A program made the translations under genes and the position numbers. DNA of 64,000 nucleotides from Vigna angularis (lineage: Eukaryota > Streptophyta > Magnoliopsida > Fabales > Fabaceae). Shown here one piece after another: positions 35,996 through 48,479 of the stretch (its first letter is position 1; every line of letters begins with the position of its first letter). The notes under the pieces were generated by a model, which was given only the letters and a program-made list of their open reading frames with translations, ran no database searches and was not told the DNA's origin. The stretch covers positions 7,440,001-7,504,000 of the forward strand of contig NC_068974.1 in the NCBI RefSeq assembly GCF_016808095.1, given 5' to 3'.

Positions 35996-36364
35996 AAAAA
36001 TATTAAATTTAAAATAATTTCATTTTACTAAATTATAATTTTTATACATTTTTAAAATTAATTATAATAATTAACGATTAATTTTTTACTCTTTATAAAC
36101 ATTTTTACAATTAAATATAACATTAACAATTATCATTTTATATTACTTTAATAACTAGAGGTATTTTGGTAAACTTTAATTTATACCAATTAAACAAATT
36201 TTTTATCTGTCACATAAATCAAATCCTACACTAATTCTCACAAACTTTACTTCCAAATCCACTTTTACTTACCTCCAAATCCACTCAAATAAACAACAAA
36301 AAATTTATCCTCAAATTTATCCAATCACTCTCCCCCAAATCATCTCCTCAAAGTGAACAAAGTC

Positions 36365-36520
36365 TAAGCCTTTTTTGGAAATAAATATTCCGGCTGCAGG
36401 GCACAAAACTCAATATGAACATAACTTATCACCTAAAATCGGATGGCCAAATAAAGGTGTTAAATAGAACCTTGGAGACTTACCTTCAGTGTTTTAGTTC
36501 AGAACAACCCAAGATTGAAA
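36365..36520 (+). pseudogene. Ty3/gypsy integrase fragment, right part
   Basis: Continues the left part: [49 protein letters not shown]. In gypsy integrases LSxFWxELFxLQGTxLxMS directly follows SDRDPTF, so removing 34779-36364 restores colinearity. An in-frame stop in place of the usual Glu and the abrupt end near 36520 show decay. Confidence 0.75.
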
Positions 36521-38459
36521 CATGTTTCTTTTATCAAGAAACCTAACAGTAAGAGTCACACATATGCAATGAAAACCTTAACAAATAATACATCTTCATC
36601 GCCATCTTGATTAACATGATATTAAAACCAGTTTCACTTACTTTTCTAAGAAACTTGGCTTGATTTCATCCTTCAAGTCCAACAAGATTAAATATTGATT
36701 TGATAATTAGATGCACATTAGACTAAATGATATTTTGATGTGATTTGTATTTCTGATTTGATGACTTGAATTCACTAATTGATCCAGTTAATTGTTTGTT
36801 ATTGGATTTGAATCTTTAAAAATCTATGATAATAGAAATTACATAAATCTTGAATCTGGAAATTGACCTTTCAATTTTTGAATTTCATTTTCAATAATTT
36901 GTTGAATTTTGAATTGTTAAATTTCCTTAATTATTGTATTTTCAATTTTGTTAGGCTCTTAAAACCTCTAAATTAATTTGTATAAGAAGAATATAAAATA
37001 TTGATGCTATAGATATGTATCCTTTGAGAATCAACCTAGGTTCTTCTTTGTATTGTAAAATTTTATAGAAAACTTAGATGCATAATCTCGTGAACATTAT
37101 GTTTTTGTTTTGGTCTTGAAGTGTGCATAGCCATGGAACAAGTTTTGAATGATTACACGTTGATTAAACTAATCGTTGTTGAAAGCTACATTTTGATCTC
37201 TAAACTTGACACAAACTTTGTTGGTAATTCTATGTCTAGTTGTGATTTTTGTGATCAAAACTCTTGTTATTGTGCAGATTGTCCACTAAATCAGTCACAT
37301 CTTTTAGTTGGTAATTTCCATCACTAATAAGAGAATCAATCTTGGTTTGTGTGTTCATCTTTTCTTGGTTAATCTTTATTAATGTAATTTATGCATATGA
37401 GATTTTAGATATAATGACATTCATTAATCTTAGGTTGCCAATAGTTTGTCCCCTTCTTTGATTTTTAGTCTTATGTTTATTAAGTTTTCTTGCATATGAT
37501 TTATTGTATTACTTGATTTAGTTTTGGTTCATTTTCTTCTTGAAATTATTCTTGAATTGAATTTAATCATTGAACTCCAAACATAGAGATTAAGTGTTCA
37601 AACATTTTGTAGGCCAACTCTTGATATTGTGTTTAATTTTTTTATTACAAGGGCACATCAAAATTGAAAGCAATTTTCTTTAAGTCAAAACTAAACAATA
37701 ATGACGGAATGATGTATGAACTAAAAAGTGTTATGAATTCACGCATCTCTTTCATACAAAATAATGATAATTGGTTTGGCAAATTAATTCCAACATCTTG
37801 ATTTTATTTTACCATTACTTTAGTAATCTTCTTAATTCTTAGGTAATCTTCTTTTTGTCTCTCTTTTTTCTTTTTCTTCCATTAATAAAAAACCTTTCTT
37901 TTCTTTCTCTTTTCTATTTTTGGTTTATTAGAATGAAAATAACAAAAGATAGGAGTGCACTCTCTCCTTCAAAGTCTTCCTTTTCACAAAGAGCTAATGC
38001 TCAATCTAAAAAAAAAAATTTACCTCTCTCTTCCCCTTTCCTTTCCTTTCTTATTTATATCTAACATCTCAACAAACTAAATCATGGATATTCTAACTAT
38101 GTTAACTAATTTCTTCTTTAATTATCCTAACATATACCTTTTGGGCTTGTCCTTCTTAAGTGTTTGTAGTTTTGTCTCAAAGTTGTCACAATATTCTCGG
38201 ATTTCTGAGTGCATTTGGAACTTCGTTTCAACTTGCACTTGAATAAATTACTTAGATTATTGATTAGCAGCTTTGAAAGATTGAGTGATCCTAATTTTTT
38301 TTTAAGAACTTTTTGTTGAAAGGATATGTGAGAGATAGTGATTAAGTTTGTTTCAATAGCCGAGACCATTTGGTGGCTTTTTCTTTTTTTGATAGTTTTC
38401 TACTAACGTTTTTCTTATAAAGTGTTTGTTTTATGATAACATCTTGTGTAGGAACATGT
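36521..38459. other. AT-rich DNA, no gene recognised
   Basis: No supported gene. 37040-37330 has a small plus-strand open frame with several cysteines (DFCDQNSCYCADCP) but no recognised family; it may be retrotransposon leader. Confidence 0.4.
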
Positions 38460-38760
38460 CTAGCCAAGATAGTTCTCCTATTTCTCCTAGACATGCTAAA
38501 TTGTATGCAAAGGTAGAAGAAGACAAATAAACAAACCACAAATCACCTTACAAGTCTACCATGATCAAGGTAGAAATAGTAGAAGGCATGGAGATCATCA
38601 TGGCTAGATTCATAGATCCTCTCCATAGAGAAATTAAAGATGTATTAGAGTTACAAGACTACCACTTCTTGGTTCATTTGGTACATCAAGCCACCAATGT
38701 GGAAAAGAAAATCCAAAGGAGGGGAAATATTAGAAAGGTCGTTCCAAGTTAACTCAACTT
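38460..38760 (+). pseudogene. Ty3/gypsy gag fragment
   Basis: The plus-strand text MARFIDPLHREIKDVLELQD, HFLVHLVHQATNVEKKIQRR resembles the end of the retrotransposon gag domain (xRFLxGLNREIxDxVELQxY...LVHxAIKVExQLxRR). It lacks the rest of gag, a zinc knuckle and pol. Probably a remnant of the same kind of gypsy element as the integrase fragments at 34440-36520. Confidence 0.6.
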
Positions 38761-39548
38761 CTACATGCTCTTGGATATGACTTAGATTAATTTCGCCAGA
38801 TGTCTTCCTTTAATCATTATGGGGTCTAAGAATTTATTATATTTGATTTATGTACAATAACTTGAGGATAGTGTTAAACGTATTTTCAATACATGGGCGT
38901 AGGTCTATTTCTATGCTATTCCTTGGTGCTCAAACATAGAAGGATTGATTCGTATGAATGAGAGTGATCAAGCTAGAGTTATCTTGGTTGCAACTATTTT
39001 ACTTACTGCCTTTGACATATGGTATAACTATAATCTGGTGCGCTTTTAAAACTGTAATAATGGTATAAGAGATGAATTTTTTTGTGATAATAGAGCTATT
39101 ATGATAGATTGTTTCTCTGTTTCTCTTGGCAGGCACACAACTTTTGAAGTTAAGCTTTTTCTATTTGAATGATATTGAAATAGCTCATTTAAGAAAAGTA
39201 GTTAAACTTGTGGATTGAAAGTAATAGTACAAGTGGAGTTCAAACATTCACTTCCTACTATTGTTCCTTAGAGACTTTTAAGTGGATGGTTCATTTGTTT
39301 TTCTCATTAATAACATCTAGAAGTGCTATGTATGATTGATGTTATCTGGAATTCAATATGGTTGGATCACAAGTAGCATTATGGGATTAAAATCAATTTC
39401 TTTTTAAATATACTAATATTTTCATCAAAATCTAACTCACAATAGCTTGCCTAAACACAAATTCTCACTTTTAAAATATGAAAGGTACAATGTAATTCTA
39501 AGGTGTCTCTATCATATATATGGAAAATATTTCATGCTTTGTGATCAT
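38761..39548. other. Intergenic DNA downstream of the GEM-like gene
   Basis: Nothing recognisable apart from decayed text that may continue the gypsy fragment. Confidence 0.4.
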
Positions 39549-42036
39549 TCAAGCTTCTCTGGAATGATTGTGATATTGCTGTAAAACCTCTCTGATAGTC
39601 TTGAGAGCCTTGTCATATGCTATGAACCCCATGAAATAGAATTCATAACCATCCACTGTCACAAGCTCGATGTATTTTTCTGCAGGGTTAAATCGATTTG
39701 AGGAAGGACTAACCGTGCTTAACTGATCCACTTGCACCACGACCTATTTATAACACCACGCAAAAATATCAGAAATTCAAAGGGTTTTCAATTTTCATCC
39801 TTGATTAAGAGATCTGAAATAGTTGAACTACCTTTTTAGTGTATTTGGAAGATGATATAATTTGTGAATGAGAGACTACTGTGATTACTTATTTTTTTCT
39901 TATTAAAACTTAATTCAACAAACTTTATACACCAGAACAGAAGAATCAACAAGGTGTATTGATTTCTCAGGATACATTGTTCAGAAATTTAGATATAAAT
40001 GCAATCAGAGTCAGTGTGTTTGCTTGCTTGTGAGTCTGTGATGTCATTGATGCACTCATATTACTACTGCTAATACTTTTTATTTAACAAAAACTACCAT
40101 TAACAAATGAATACATGCTGAAATGAAAGTAGTAACAGTTGAGAATGAGCCTTTACAACACTATAGTTAAGCCTCAACGATTGTTGGCATGAGTTTGAAT
40201 CCGGAATCAACCACTTTGCACGTGTAAGGGTAAGACTACGTACAATTCAATACAAATCACTCTAGATAAGACTTTAAAACAATACAGAGCACAAATTTTG
40301 ATTAGTTTGACTGTGCAAAAATCCTTTTCTAGTTGCTGCATTCTAACTAAATTCTTTCCTTAGGGAAAAGGCCAAGGAGATTTGGCACTAGTAAGTTATG
40401 GATGGGTCTTAATATGAGATTAAACTTATACTTGAAATTCTAACAATATTGTTTTCAAGTGTGAATTTCTTTCATATTGGTACTTCCCTTCAAGCAACAG
40501 TATGTGGGTCAATCATTCACATGTTCATTCAGTGCCAATGAATCATGAACATTCCATATAATAAAGTTAAGACACCAACTCTAACCCAAAACTTTAATAA
40601 CAATGGATACCTGAGTTTTCTTTCTTATATATTGCTGTTCAGGCTCATTCCTACTTAACGTGGGACTAAACTCATACCTATAATCCTAATAATTGCAATT
40701 TAACTCATGGGTTTATCTTGGATTTCTTGTGCTAGAAGATTACTAGCAACCAATCGGTCAGCTGATATAGTCAAATTCAAACAACTTTGTTGCAAAGGAA
40801 ACAAGTCAAAGTACCTTGTAATGCAGAGTCTGGTTTTGTTGCAGGGAGAATGGATAATGACACAGTGGATAGTCGCTGCAAAAGGCTAATCTTAAATTTG
40901 ATATATAAAGAGTCCCAATCACAGGTCCAGTGGATGTTGATAAGTAGCAAGCAAAGGACTTTATGAGGTTCTCTCCCGGGAAAACTCCAAATGATTGTTG
41001 AAATAATGCAACAGAGCCTCCTAGTGTAAGCACCTTTGTTCCTTGAACAATTCTAGCCACTGCTGCATCAGCAAGACTAGAACCAATTCTGACTGCAGTA
41101 TATACATATAATACATAAGAATTTATGTCTACAGATTTGTAAGAAACTTGAGTACAAAATACATCAGAACTTAAGTCTAGTGATATACAACTTATAGATA
41201 GAAATATCTTATCTGCAAGATTTTTAATTCTTGCATGATTGGTAAGAAAGTTTGACAATTCAGCTTCCATGCCAAGACAGGAAATTTATAAATTTTTTCC
41301 ATTTATCATCACCCCATGTAAATTAAGCTCACTTTCTTCAAATAAATTGAATAAAAATAGGCTATAAAGTTCAAAACTTTAATTTAAACCTTTCCTAAAT
41401 AAAATAATACACTTCTGTTAGTTAAGAATTTAAACTGGATGGGAAGTTTCATACTAAACAATATATATATATATATAATAAATCAATTATAAACCCACCA
41501 TCTTATAGTTTTATGCTGGAAGTGATATTTTAATTTTTTTTCTTTTCATAAATTTGTAGATCATTTGTCATATAAAATATATTTAGACTCTTCTTTCAAA
41601 CAATCCACAAAGTTTTCTGAAAAGACTCTTCACTGAGATAACTTATTGGCTTCAAATCTTAGATTAGAGATACTATCTTCAAATCTTATATAAATTTCCT
41701 AGTGTCTGCCTTCAAATAATTCAGATTATGATTGGGGAAAAGAAAAAGAATAAATGAAAGTGAAAGTTGAGGGAAACTCACTATGATTCCAGAGATTATC
41801 TGCCACTATCTCAGCTCTTCTAGTTGCATCTCCAACCTTCCTGCTGCAGTGGTTTAATGCACCAAACACTGTATCCATTGGGTTTGGACCTGAAAACGTA
41901 AACTGCCATTAATCAAACAGAAAGAGGCTTAGTGAAAGAACACAGTATCTTGGAACATTAACCACTCACGGCTGGTCTGAAGAGGGGAAATATGAACATA
42001 AGGGTTGTTGTCGTTGTTACTGCGATTGTTGGACAT
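39549..42036 (-). CDS. GEM-like protein, GRAM domain
   Basis: Four exons join in frame with GT/AG borders: 41970-42036, 41782-41889, 40815-41092 and 39549-39743 (648 bases, 215 residues). Residues 24-58 contain the GEM-type segment NPMDTVFGALNHCSRKVGDA. The GRAM domain covers about 85-200: RIVQGTKVL, SFACYLSTSTGPVIGTLYIS, LRLAFCSDYPL, VSPSSNRFNPAEKYIELVTV, GYEFYFMGFIAYDKALKTI. GRAM domains bind membranes or phosphoinositides; GEM and its relatives (GLABRA2 expression modulator, ABA-responsive GER proteins) act in cell division control, epidermal patterning and ABA responses. The proline-rich N-terminal extension of GEM itself is missing, so this is a short GEM-like member. The start is the first ATG of the exon; the gene looks intact. 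Confidence 0.9.
40130..40710. repeat. Repeat-rich intron 3 of the GEM-like gene
   Basis: Contains the TACTTGAAATTCTAACAAT / TTTCATATTGGTAC repeat (about 40428-40480) shared with 20020-20135, and a second related phrase ACGTGGGACTAAACTCATAC at 40659-40678. No coding content. Confidence 0.5.
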
Positions 42037-44028
42037 GCTTGTTCAAACTAACTTTACCAGAGATTCTTCTGTGTTCTTTCAGTTAATAATTTGAGAGAGG
42101 TGAAATAGGAGATCTTGATCATCAATAATGAATGCAAAGAAGAAGATAGAGATGAGGGAGAGGGACAAAATGGAATACAATGAGTTGAAAATGATGTGCA
42201 CAAGAAAAAAATATATGTGGGTCCAATATTGTTTAGGTAGTTCATTTAATCTCTCTTTTTTTGATTTTCAATTTTCAGGTGTTCATATTTTTAATTATTG
42301 ATTTTTTTAATATAATTTTGATCCTTTAATATTTAATCATAATTAATTTTCAATTTTGAAAACATGGTCCTCTTTAATCCATTGTTGTCATCGTATTTAA
42401 TTTTAAATAATAATAGTTTCACACCCTTTAAGTGCATGGAATTTGCTCCCAATTGCATTGTATCATGTGTAAAGCAGCAATAAGGTATATATAATTAAAA
42501 ATTAAAGGATCAAACCTAAAAACCTATTATAATTTTGTGTTGAAACTAATACTAATCCCTTTTTTTTCCTTAATGAAATTTTTCTTGAAAAGAAAATAAA
42601 AACTCAAAAAATGACTAGGAATGAGCATTTTAAAACTAAAAAAATGACTAGAAAAAGAGACTCAAAATCCTATTTTAAAATTATACTTATTATGTCATAT
42701 TAAAATATAACTAACAAAATAAAACAAAATTATAAGTCAACCATCTTAAATATCTTCTATGTCATTTTTAATTAAAACTCTAATAGTAAATTTATAATTT
42801 CCTAAAAAAGTACCACCACATCATAAGTAAATTATAATAATTTATAATCCTGCTTTTCTATTAGTAGTGATTATAAGAATTATTAATGCATTTGATTTGA
42901 GGAAACATTATGAACTCATCACGATTTATAAATATATATTATTAATATATTTTCATTTATTAATATATTTAACAATTAAAAATGTTAAAAATTCATCTAT
43001 ACAGCTCAAACGGTGTTACCTGGATGCCATCTATATTTAATGAAAATGCTATTATTGAATCAAATTGATCAAATTAAAGACCCAATTAATCACTTCTAAA
43101 ATTGAAGGACCCAGTTGAAACGAACCCAATATAGAGACTTTCAAACCTATTAAACCTATATATTATTGTGAATCTTTTGATTACCGGTAAACGTTAATTT
43201 CTTTTCTTCATCTACTGTTTAGCAGATGTGAAAGATCAATACATATCACACATCAAATAGATCAAAGTCAGGAGAGTTAAATTATGTGTGTGAATGCATA
43301 AATATGGATCAAGAAAAAAGAAGAAGCTAATGTTCTGTATATTTAAAAAGTAAAATAGTAATGAATTTAGAATCGAAGCAAAGTAACTCTGGATATTATG
43401 ATTGATGGATTAGGTTGAAGACAAAGGAACATAACACCGAAAGATAGATGCTGCCAAATATTAGAATGTGATGCTAAAAAGAACAAGTTGATGACACATG
43501 ATGTTCTTCACTTGCATAAGGACTTTGTTTTATGTTATTTTTTTTATCCCTTTTTAATTTAGACATAGGATTGTTTTTGAAAGACCTTTTATGAAAAAGT
43601 TAGACACACATATAATATATTTAGTGAATATATTATAATTCAATATTTATTATATAATAATATTATCTTACCACTCATTTTATCTTCTTATGATAATATA
43701 TTTCTTGTTTAAAGAAGGGAAATGTTTACATTTGATATAGGAATGAATAAACCCTCTTCCCGTCTTTTTATACATAAAATTTACATTTATATTTAAATTG
43801 TAATTGTAATTAGAATACAAGGAATAATGCTTTTAATATTCAACTATATTTTTCATATTATTAATTTTACAAAATTTAAATAGTTTATTATAACTTTAAG
43901 AAAAGCTAACTATATAAATCAAATATATATATATATATATATGATTATTAATTTATATGATAACATATATTATACTTTTATTTAACATTTTAAATTTAAA
44001 TGACACAAATTTAAATATTATTATTTAT
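42037..44028. other. Upstream flank of the GEM-like gene, AT-rich
   Basis: No other gene seen. The first ~200 bases are the likely promoter and 5' UTR of the GEM-like gene; I found no motif strong enough to name. An (AT)n run lies at about 43922-43942. Confidence 0.5.
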
Positions 44029-44033
44029 TAGAA

Positions 44034-44404
44034 TATTTGAAATATCACGTCGACTAAAGATAAAACATATTTATAGTATGTAAATAGATACTTCACGTTA
44101 CAATTGAGTTTTGTCAGATTGAGTAGACTTATAGTCCAATTTTCAGTATAGTATCAAAGTCATTTGAAACCTATCTTAGCGATATTTGTTGTTTGTTGTG
44201 TCTATCGTGCCTTTCGTTATTAGACCACCCGTTAATATCTAGTTTCACGCTTGAAATGTATATACCTTGATATATAAGGGTATGTATTGGAGATTCCATA
44301 TTAACTAGAGATAAAGTAGATTTTTAATATATAAGTGGATGCAAACCTCATCTTATAAATTAATTTTGTGGGTTTGAGTTAGACTTAAAATTCACTTCTT
44401 AAGA
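44034..44404 (+). mobile_element. Complete TRIM retrotransposon, 371 bp
   Basis: LTR 44034 to about 44147 (TATTTGAAATATCACGTCGA), then a PBS-like TAGTATCAAAGTCA at 44149-44162 (compare TGGTATCAGAGCCA for initiator tRNA-Met), an internal stretch of about 115 bp, a short purine run near 44274-44280, and LTR 44285-44404 (TATTGGAGATTCCATATTAA ... TTCACTTCTTAAGA). Perfect 5-bp target duplication TAGAA at 44029-44033 and 44405-44409. No coding capacity, as expected for TRIMs. Terminal TG/CA have decayed. The same family left a solo LTR at 27352-27471. Confidence 0.8.
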
Positions 44405-44409
44405 TAGAA

Positions 44410-47405
44410 TATCAAATTAAATAATAATTTATTAATATATTAAATATAAATTTAAAAACTTATATAATTTTTATAACATCCTACAAGTTATCAAAATTAT
44501 AGGCACTAACAAAATAAAGTTCAACCATAAGCTTCCAAAAACAACTATCAAGAAGGAAAAAAAAAACAAAACTACCAAGAAGCCATAAATTATAAATGTA
44601 TTCATGTTAACATTGAAAATTACACTTATACAGAGTCTATCATACCTATTCATCAAACGCATATACATATATACAAATCACACATAAATCCAAAAATCCA
44701 AGATATCTCATAAGGAATATATATACTTTTAAAAGACCATTTTGAGCACTCTCCACCCCAGTATTGCCTACTCACAATGCCACCTACTCTCAACGTCACC
44801 TACTAACACTTAACATGTTTTCATTGATTAAAAGTAAGTTTAATGTATGTTCATATCCATACCTCAACATGTATTATGATTCAATTTTCAGATGTAACAT
44901 GTGTTATGATGATACACTAAACATTCATTCAACTTCTCACTACTTGATGTGTTAGTCTACATGACTTGGAAAATCACTAAAACTAAGGGTCTTTGTTACA
45001 TTTTTTCTTAACACATACTTCAATCAATGGTTTATATATCATTCTAGATTTGTGATCTCAAATTCAGACATCATATCTAAACATGTCATTCACATTATAT
45101 GTACAAATCACAATTAACTTAATTAAAGCAATAAATTATTCAAGTAAAAATTTCAATAACTTTTGCATGTATAAACATGGACAAATAGATAAATTATGAA
45201 AAACCATTTTGTTAAGGAAAATTTCAATGACCTAATGATTTTGATTAAGTATTTAGAATAATAAAGTAGATAACATGAAGAAGTTGTGTTTGATAGATAT
45301 TGTACACATCATGCAAAAAATAACAAATGGTTTGTCTGATAGACAATAAAACACCATGCATATCTTTCGACTTCATCTGATAAGTATTGAATGATGATCA
45401 TTCGATAAGTGTAAGCAAACTTTAACTTAACAAATAACATTCTCAAAAGCTTATTTTTGTAATGTAAGAAATGTCTCATTGTTGCAAAAGAGATTTGTGC
45501 TAAATACAAGTTTCATTCAAATATCTTTTAGGAATTGAACTAAAGCAGCATTTTCTGCCAACCATCTTAAAGCAAGCTTATTTCAACTCTTGCCTAGCTA
45601 TATGCCTTTTATCAATATTTTTAGTAAAAAAAATGTAACATAAAGAGATAAATAATGTAAACTGTCATGGATGTTACGTGAAGAAATAAGGACAATTAGT
45701 GTTGCATGTAGCACATTCAATGCTCCTCAACAATCAAGCTCGGTTAATGATAAAAGAAGAAAAAGGTATTCAAAATGAGTTCCAAGCTACTCATTAGGGG
45801 ATTGCGATGACTACTTTTTCAAGCACATATCCTTTGTTCAGTTTCCTTCAATAATGTATCAAATTGTTTCTTGATTACACATTAGTCCTTTTTACTTTAT
45901 TTTACTATATTTATTTTTATTATGTGAAATATTATTTTGATGGTTTTTTATATAATAACTTTTATTTTTAACTCATTCTTATATGTGTAATTTTACTATC
46001 ACAATTGTATAAATACATTTCATTTACTATGATATAATAATTTAATATCATTGTCATAAATCTTATTTATCACTATTATAGCAAAAGAGAATGGAATCCA
46101 ATAAGCCAGAGCATTCAAAGTGTTCTATCATCCTCCTCCCTTAAGGTTCTATATGCCTATCTTTTTGACCCCTTGGATTCTACTTTCTTTCAATACTCAT
46201 CAAATTTCTCTATTTAATTCATGTATGTGTCATGTTTTGATCAGTTACCTGAGTTATCAACTTTAAACTCCTCATTTACTACCTCATATTTTGATCTTAG
46301 CAATCCCACTAGCTTTAGGTTAAATATTAGATTGATCTTGGGCCTAACAACTAATCGACCTTGAGTAATTAAAGACTAAATCGTCCTTGAGCAATTAAAA
46401 GACTAGACCGGAAGCTTAACACTACATAGCTCCTAAGCCTTTAGTCTAAAAGAATAAAAAGGCTATGAAATGTAAAGAAACACTCATTTATCAATCAGTA
46501 ATGGGCCTAATGATGTGATTGACATTTGGCCTACCACCACATCTACAAGCAACGATAGAAAATTTGACTCTTAGTTGCATTTTACAAAATATCAGTAAAA
46601 TTTATTACTTGCATATTGTAAATGAGTGATCAAAATTTGTCCCTTACTCATTTTACAAGTACGATATTCACATTAGGCTTATTGACCAAACTGACATTGA
46701 GCCTAGTGCCAACCAGCCCCATTGCCTTTTTTAAATAGACACCTTGGTCAATTGACGATCAATGTAAAATTATAATAAGATACTAAACACTTATCTTAAT
46801 GTTTCCAAATCGAAAATTTTCCAAGATGCCTCAAGTTCACATTAATGTTGTTTGACCAAATGATATGTAATTGTAGCTTAATAAGATAACACATTATCAT
46901 CTTAAATCAATCAAATGATACTTGATCATCTTTCTAAGAGAATACTTGATCATCTTTTTACTATTTTGATTATACTTAATCATCTTATGATGATATATAA
47001 TAATTTTTTATTAGATGAATCTTTAATATAATACCTGATTTTTTTTTCTTTTTATATATTAAAGAAATGCTCTATTCAAATTAGAAATGAGAATTCAGAC
47101 ACTCTTGCCAATAAAATTATTTTCCCATTTTCCTCTTATGGTATCTCAAGTCCTTTTATATGAGAGTATTCTTGTGCTGCTCTAATGGGTCACTATCCTT
47201 GACCCCTCCCAAGATTTGATGTGTCATTTTATCTTTATCAAAGTGGAGTTCTTTTAGTGTTTCTTGTCATACCTCAATTTCCAGCCAAAAACTACCATTA
47301 ATTTTTGGATTAGTATGATGCCTCGAGCTTTAATATAAAGAACAAAAATAATTTTGTTGACAGAACTCTCTTACGGTCATTTCTTACATATTTTCACTAT
47401 TTTGG
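44410..47405. other. AT-rich intergenic DNA
   Basis: No gene recognised in 3 kb. 46340-46740 repeats short phrases (GACCTTGAGTAATTAAAGAC and GTCCTTGAGCAATTAAAAGAC; GACATTTGGCCTA, GACATTGAGCCTA) and 46919-46990 repeats TACTTGATCATCTT variants. Confidence 0.5.
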
Positions 47406-47407
47406 AC

Positions 47408-47575
47408 CCCGATATTTTAACAACTTTTTTTAACAATTTTTTGACAATAGATTACGTGTCATTATTTTATTGGTTCATATATTTAAAACAGACCAATCAC
47501 AAACTATCACATAAGGAGTTGTCAAAATGTTGTAAAAAAGTTGTAGAAGAAATTGTTAAAAATACATTTTCCCAC
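47408..47575. mobile_element. MITE-like element with long inverted repeats
   Basis: Left arm TTTTAACAACTTTTTTTAAC, AATTTTTTGACAA, GATTACGTGTCA; right arm (reverse complement) TTTAACAATTTCTTCTACAA, CTTTTTTACAACATTTTGAC, AACTCCTTATGTGATA. The arms pair over about 50 bp around an AT-rich centre. No coding sequence; superfamily not assigned. Confidence 0.45.
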
Positions 47576-47820
47576 TGGAAAAGATGTAATAATTTTGTAC
47601 ACTATCGGATTGTGGGTTCCATTTCACTCTCAATAGAAGAGAGTGTTGTTTTCATAGAAAATGTTATAGACGTTTGATCTCATCCTATGAAGCTCCGACA
47701 CAGCAGTCATGACACGGTCCATACCTCGGGCACGCGTGTCACACCCAACACCCAATTTGGGAGAAAAATTCGGATAGAGAATCCAAACCTAAAAGACACA
47801 AATATTCTATAAATAACACA

Positions 47821-47905
47821 ACTTATTAAGAAAAAGAAAAAAAAAAGAAGAAGAAAAAAAAAAGAAGAAGAAAAAAAAAAGAAGAAGAAAAAAAAAAAGA
47901 ATGAG
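47821..47905. repeat. A-rich (GAAGAAGAAAAAAA)n microsatellite
   Basis: Alternating A10-12 and GAAGAAG blocks, four rounds. Produces long Phe/Ser-rich frames on the minus strand that are not genes. Confidence 0.85.
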
Positions 47906-48479
47906 ATTTGGAAGTGTAGAAGAAGATATGCACACATGCATAAAGAAAACCACCATTTGAATGTTGGACATACACAGAGAACGAAGAAAGGAGGAAAAGA
48001 TGGAACACGGGAAAAAAAGATTAGCACAGTTAAACGCAACACTTTTTCTTAATGTTATTTTATTCAAGTATTTTATTATTCTTTTCTCGTATTATTATTT
48101 TATTCAAATATTATAATAATATTTTATTATGTTATTTTTATCACTTATGAGAAATGCAGAGAACTTTTTTACATTCACGTTCTACTTGCCATTTTGTTTT
48201 AAATGTGTTATATTTCTCATCCTAATTTGTGTTCGATTTCTTATCCAAACTTTAAGCTTTCCTTGTAAAAGCATCATACATAAAATTATTTACTTTTTTA
48301 AAGTAAATTTCGGAATTTTTTTATATTTAAATTAATTTTTATATTTATACTATATAATCATACGGTCACTTAGAGGGATTCACCACATAAGGGTAACTGG
48401 CTAAATAGGATAAGATTAGCACTATCACGCATCAAACCACCAAAATAAACGTCATTAGTCGATCGAACGTCACGAAACA

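Larger units (their letters stand above)
34779..36364 (+). mobile_element. Non-autonomous inverted-repeat DNA transposon carrying a host gene fragment
   Basis: About 1586 bp inserted into a gypsy integrase. Left end CTCTATGTTCACTTTGGTGG, right end (reverse complement) GACTTTGTTCACTTTGAGGA, so terminal inverted repeats share TGTTCACTTTG and GGAT/GAGAT. The flanking TAA (34776-34778 and 36365-36367; possibly CTAA) fits the 3-bp duplication of PIF/Harbinger-type elements, although a Mutator-like or other superfamily is not excluded. The interior holds a MED26-like first exon with its apparent 5' UTR and no transposase. The structure is like Pack-type transposons that capture host gene pieces. 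Confidence 0.6.

Noticed and set aside
37121..37327. Cysteine-rich 68-codon frame
   Set aside because: Cysteine spacing does not match a zinc knuckle or a known small cysteine-rich family, and there is no gene context.
40806..41270. 154-codon minus-strand open frame taken as a complete gene
   Set aside because: Only 40815-41092 is exon 3 of the GEM-like gene; the rest is intron read-through.
47707..48067. Minus-strand frames with long phenylalanine runs
   Set aside because: Produced by the A-rich microsatellite at 47821-47905; no coding character outside it.
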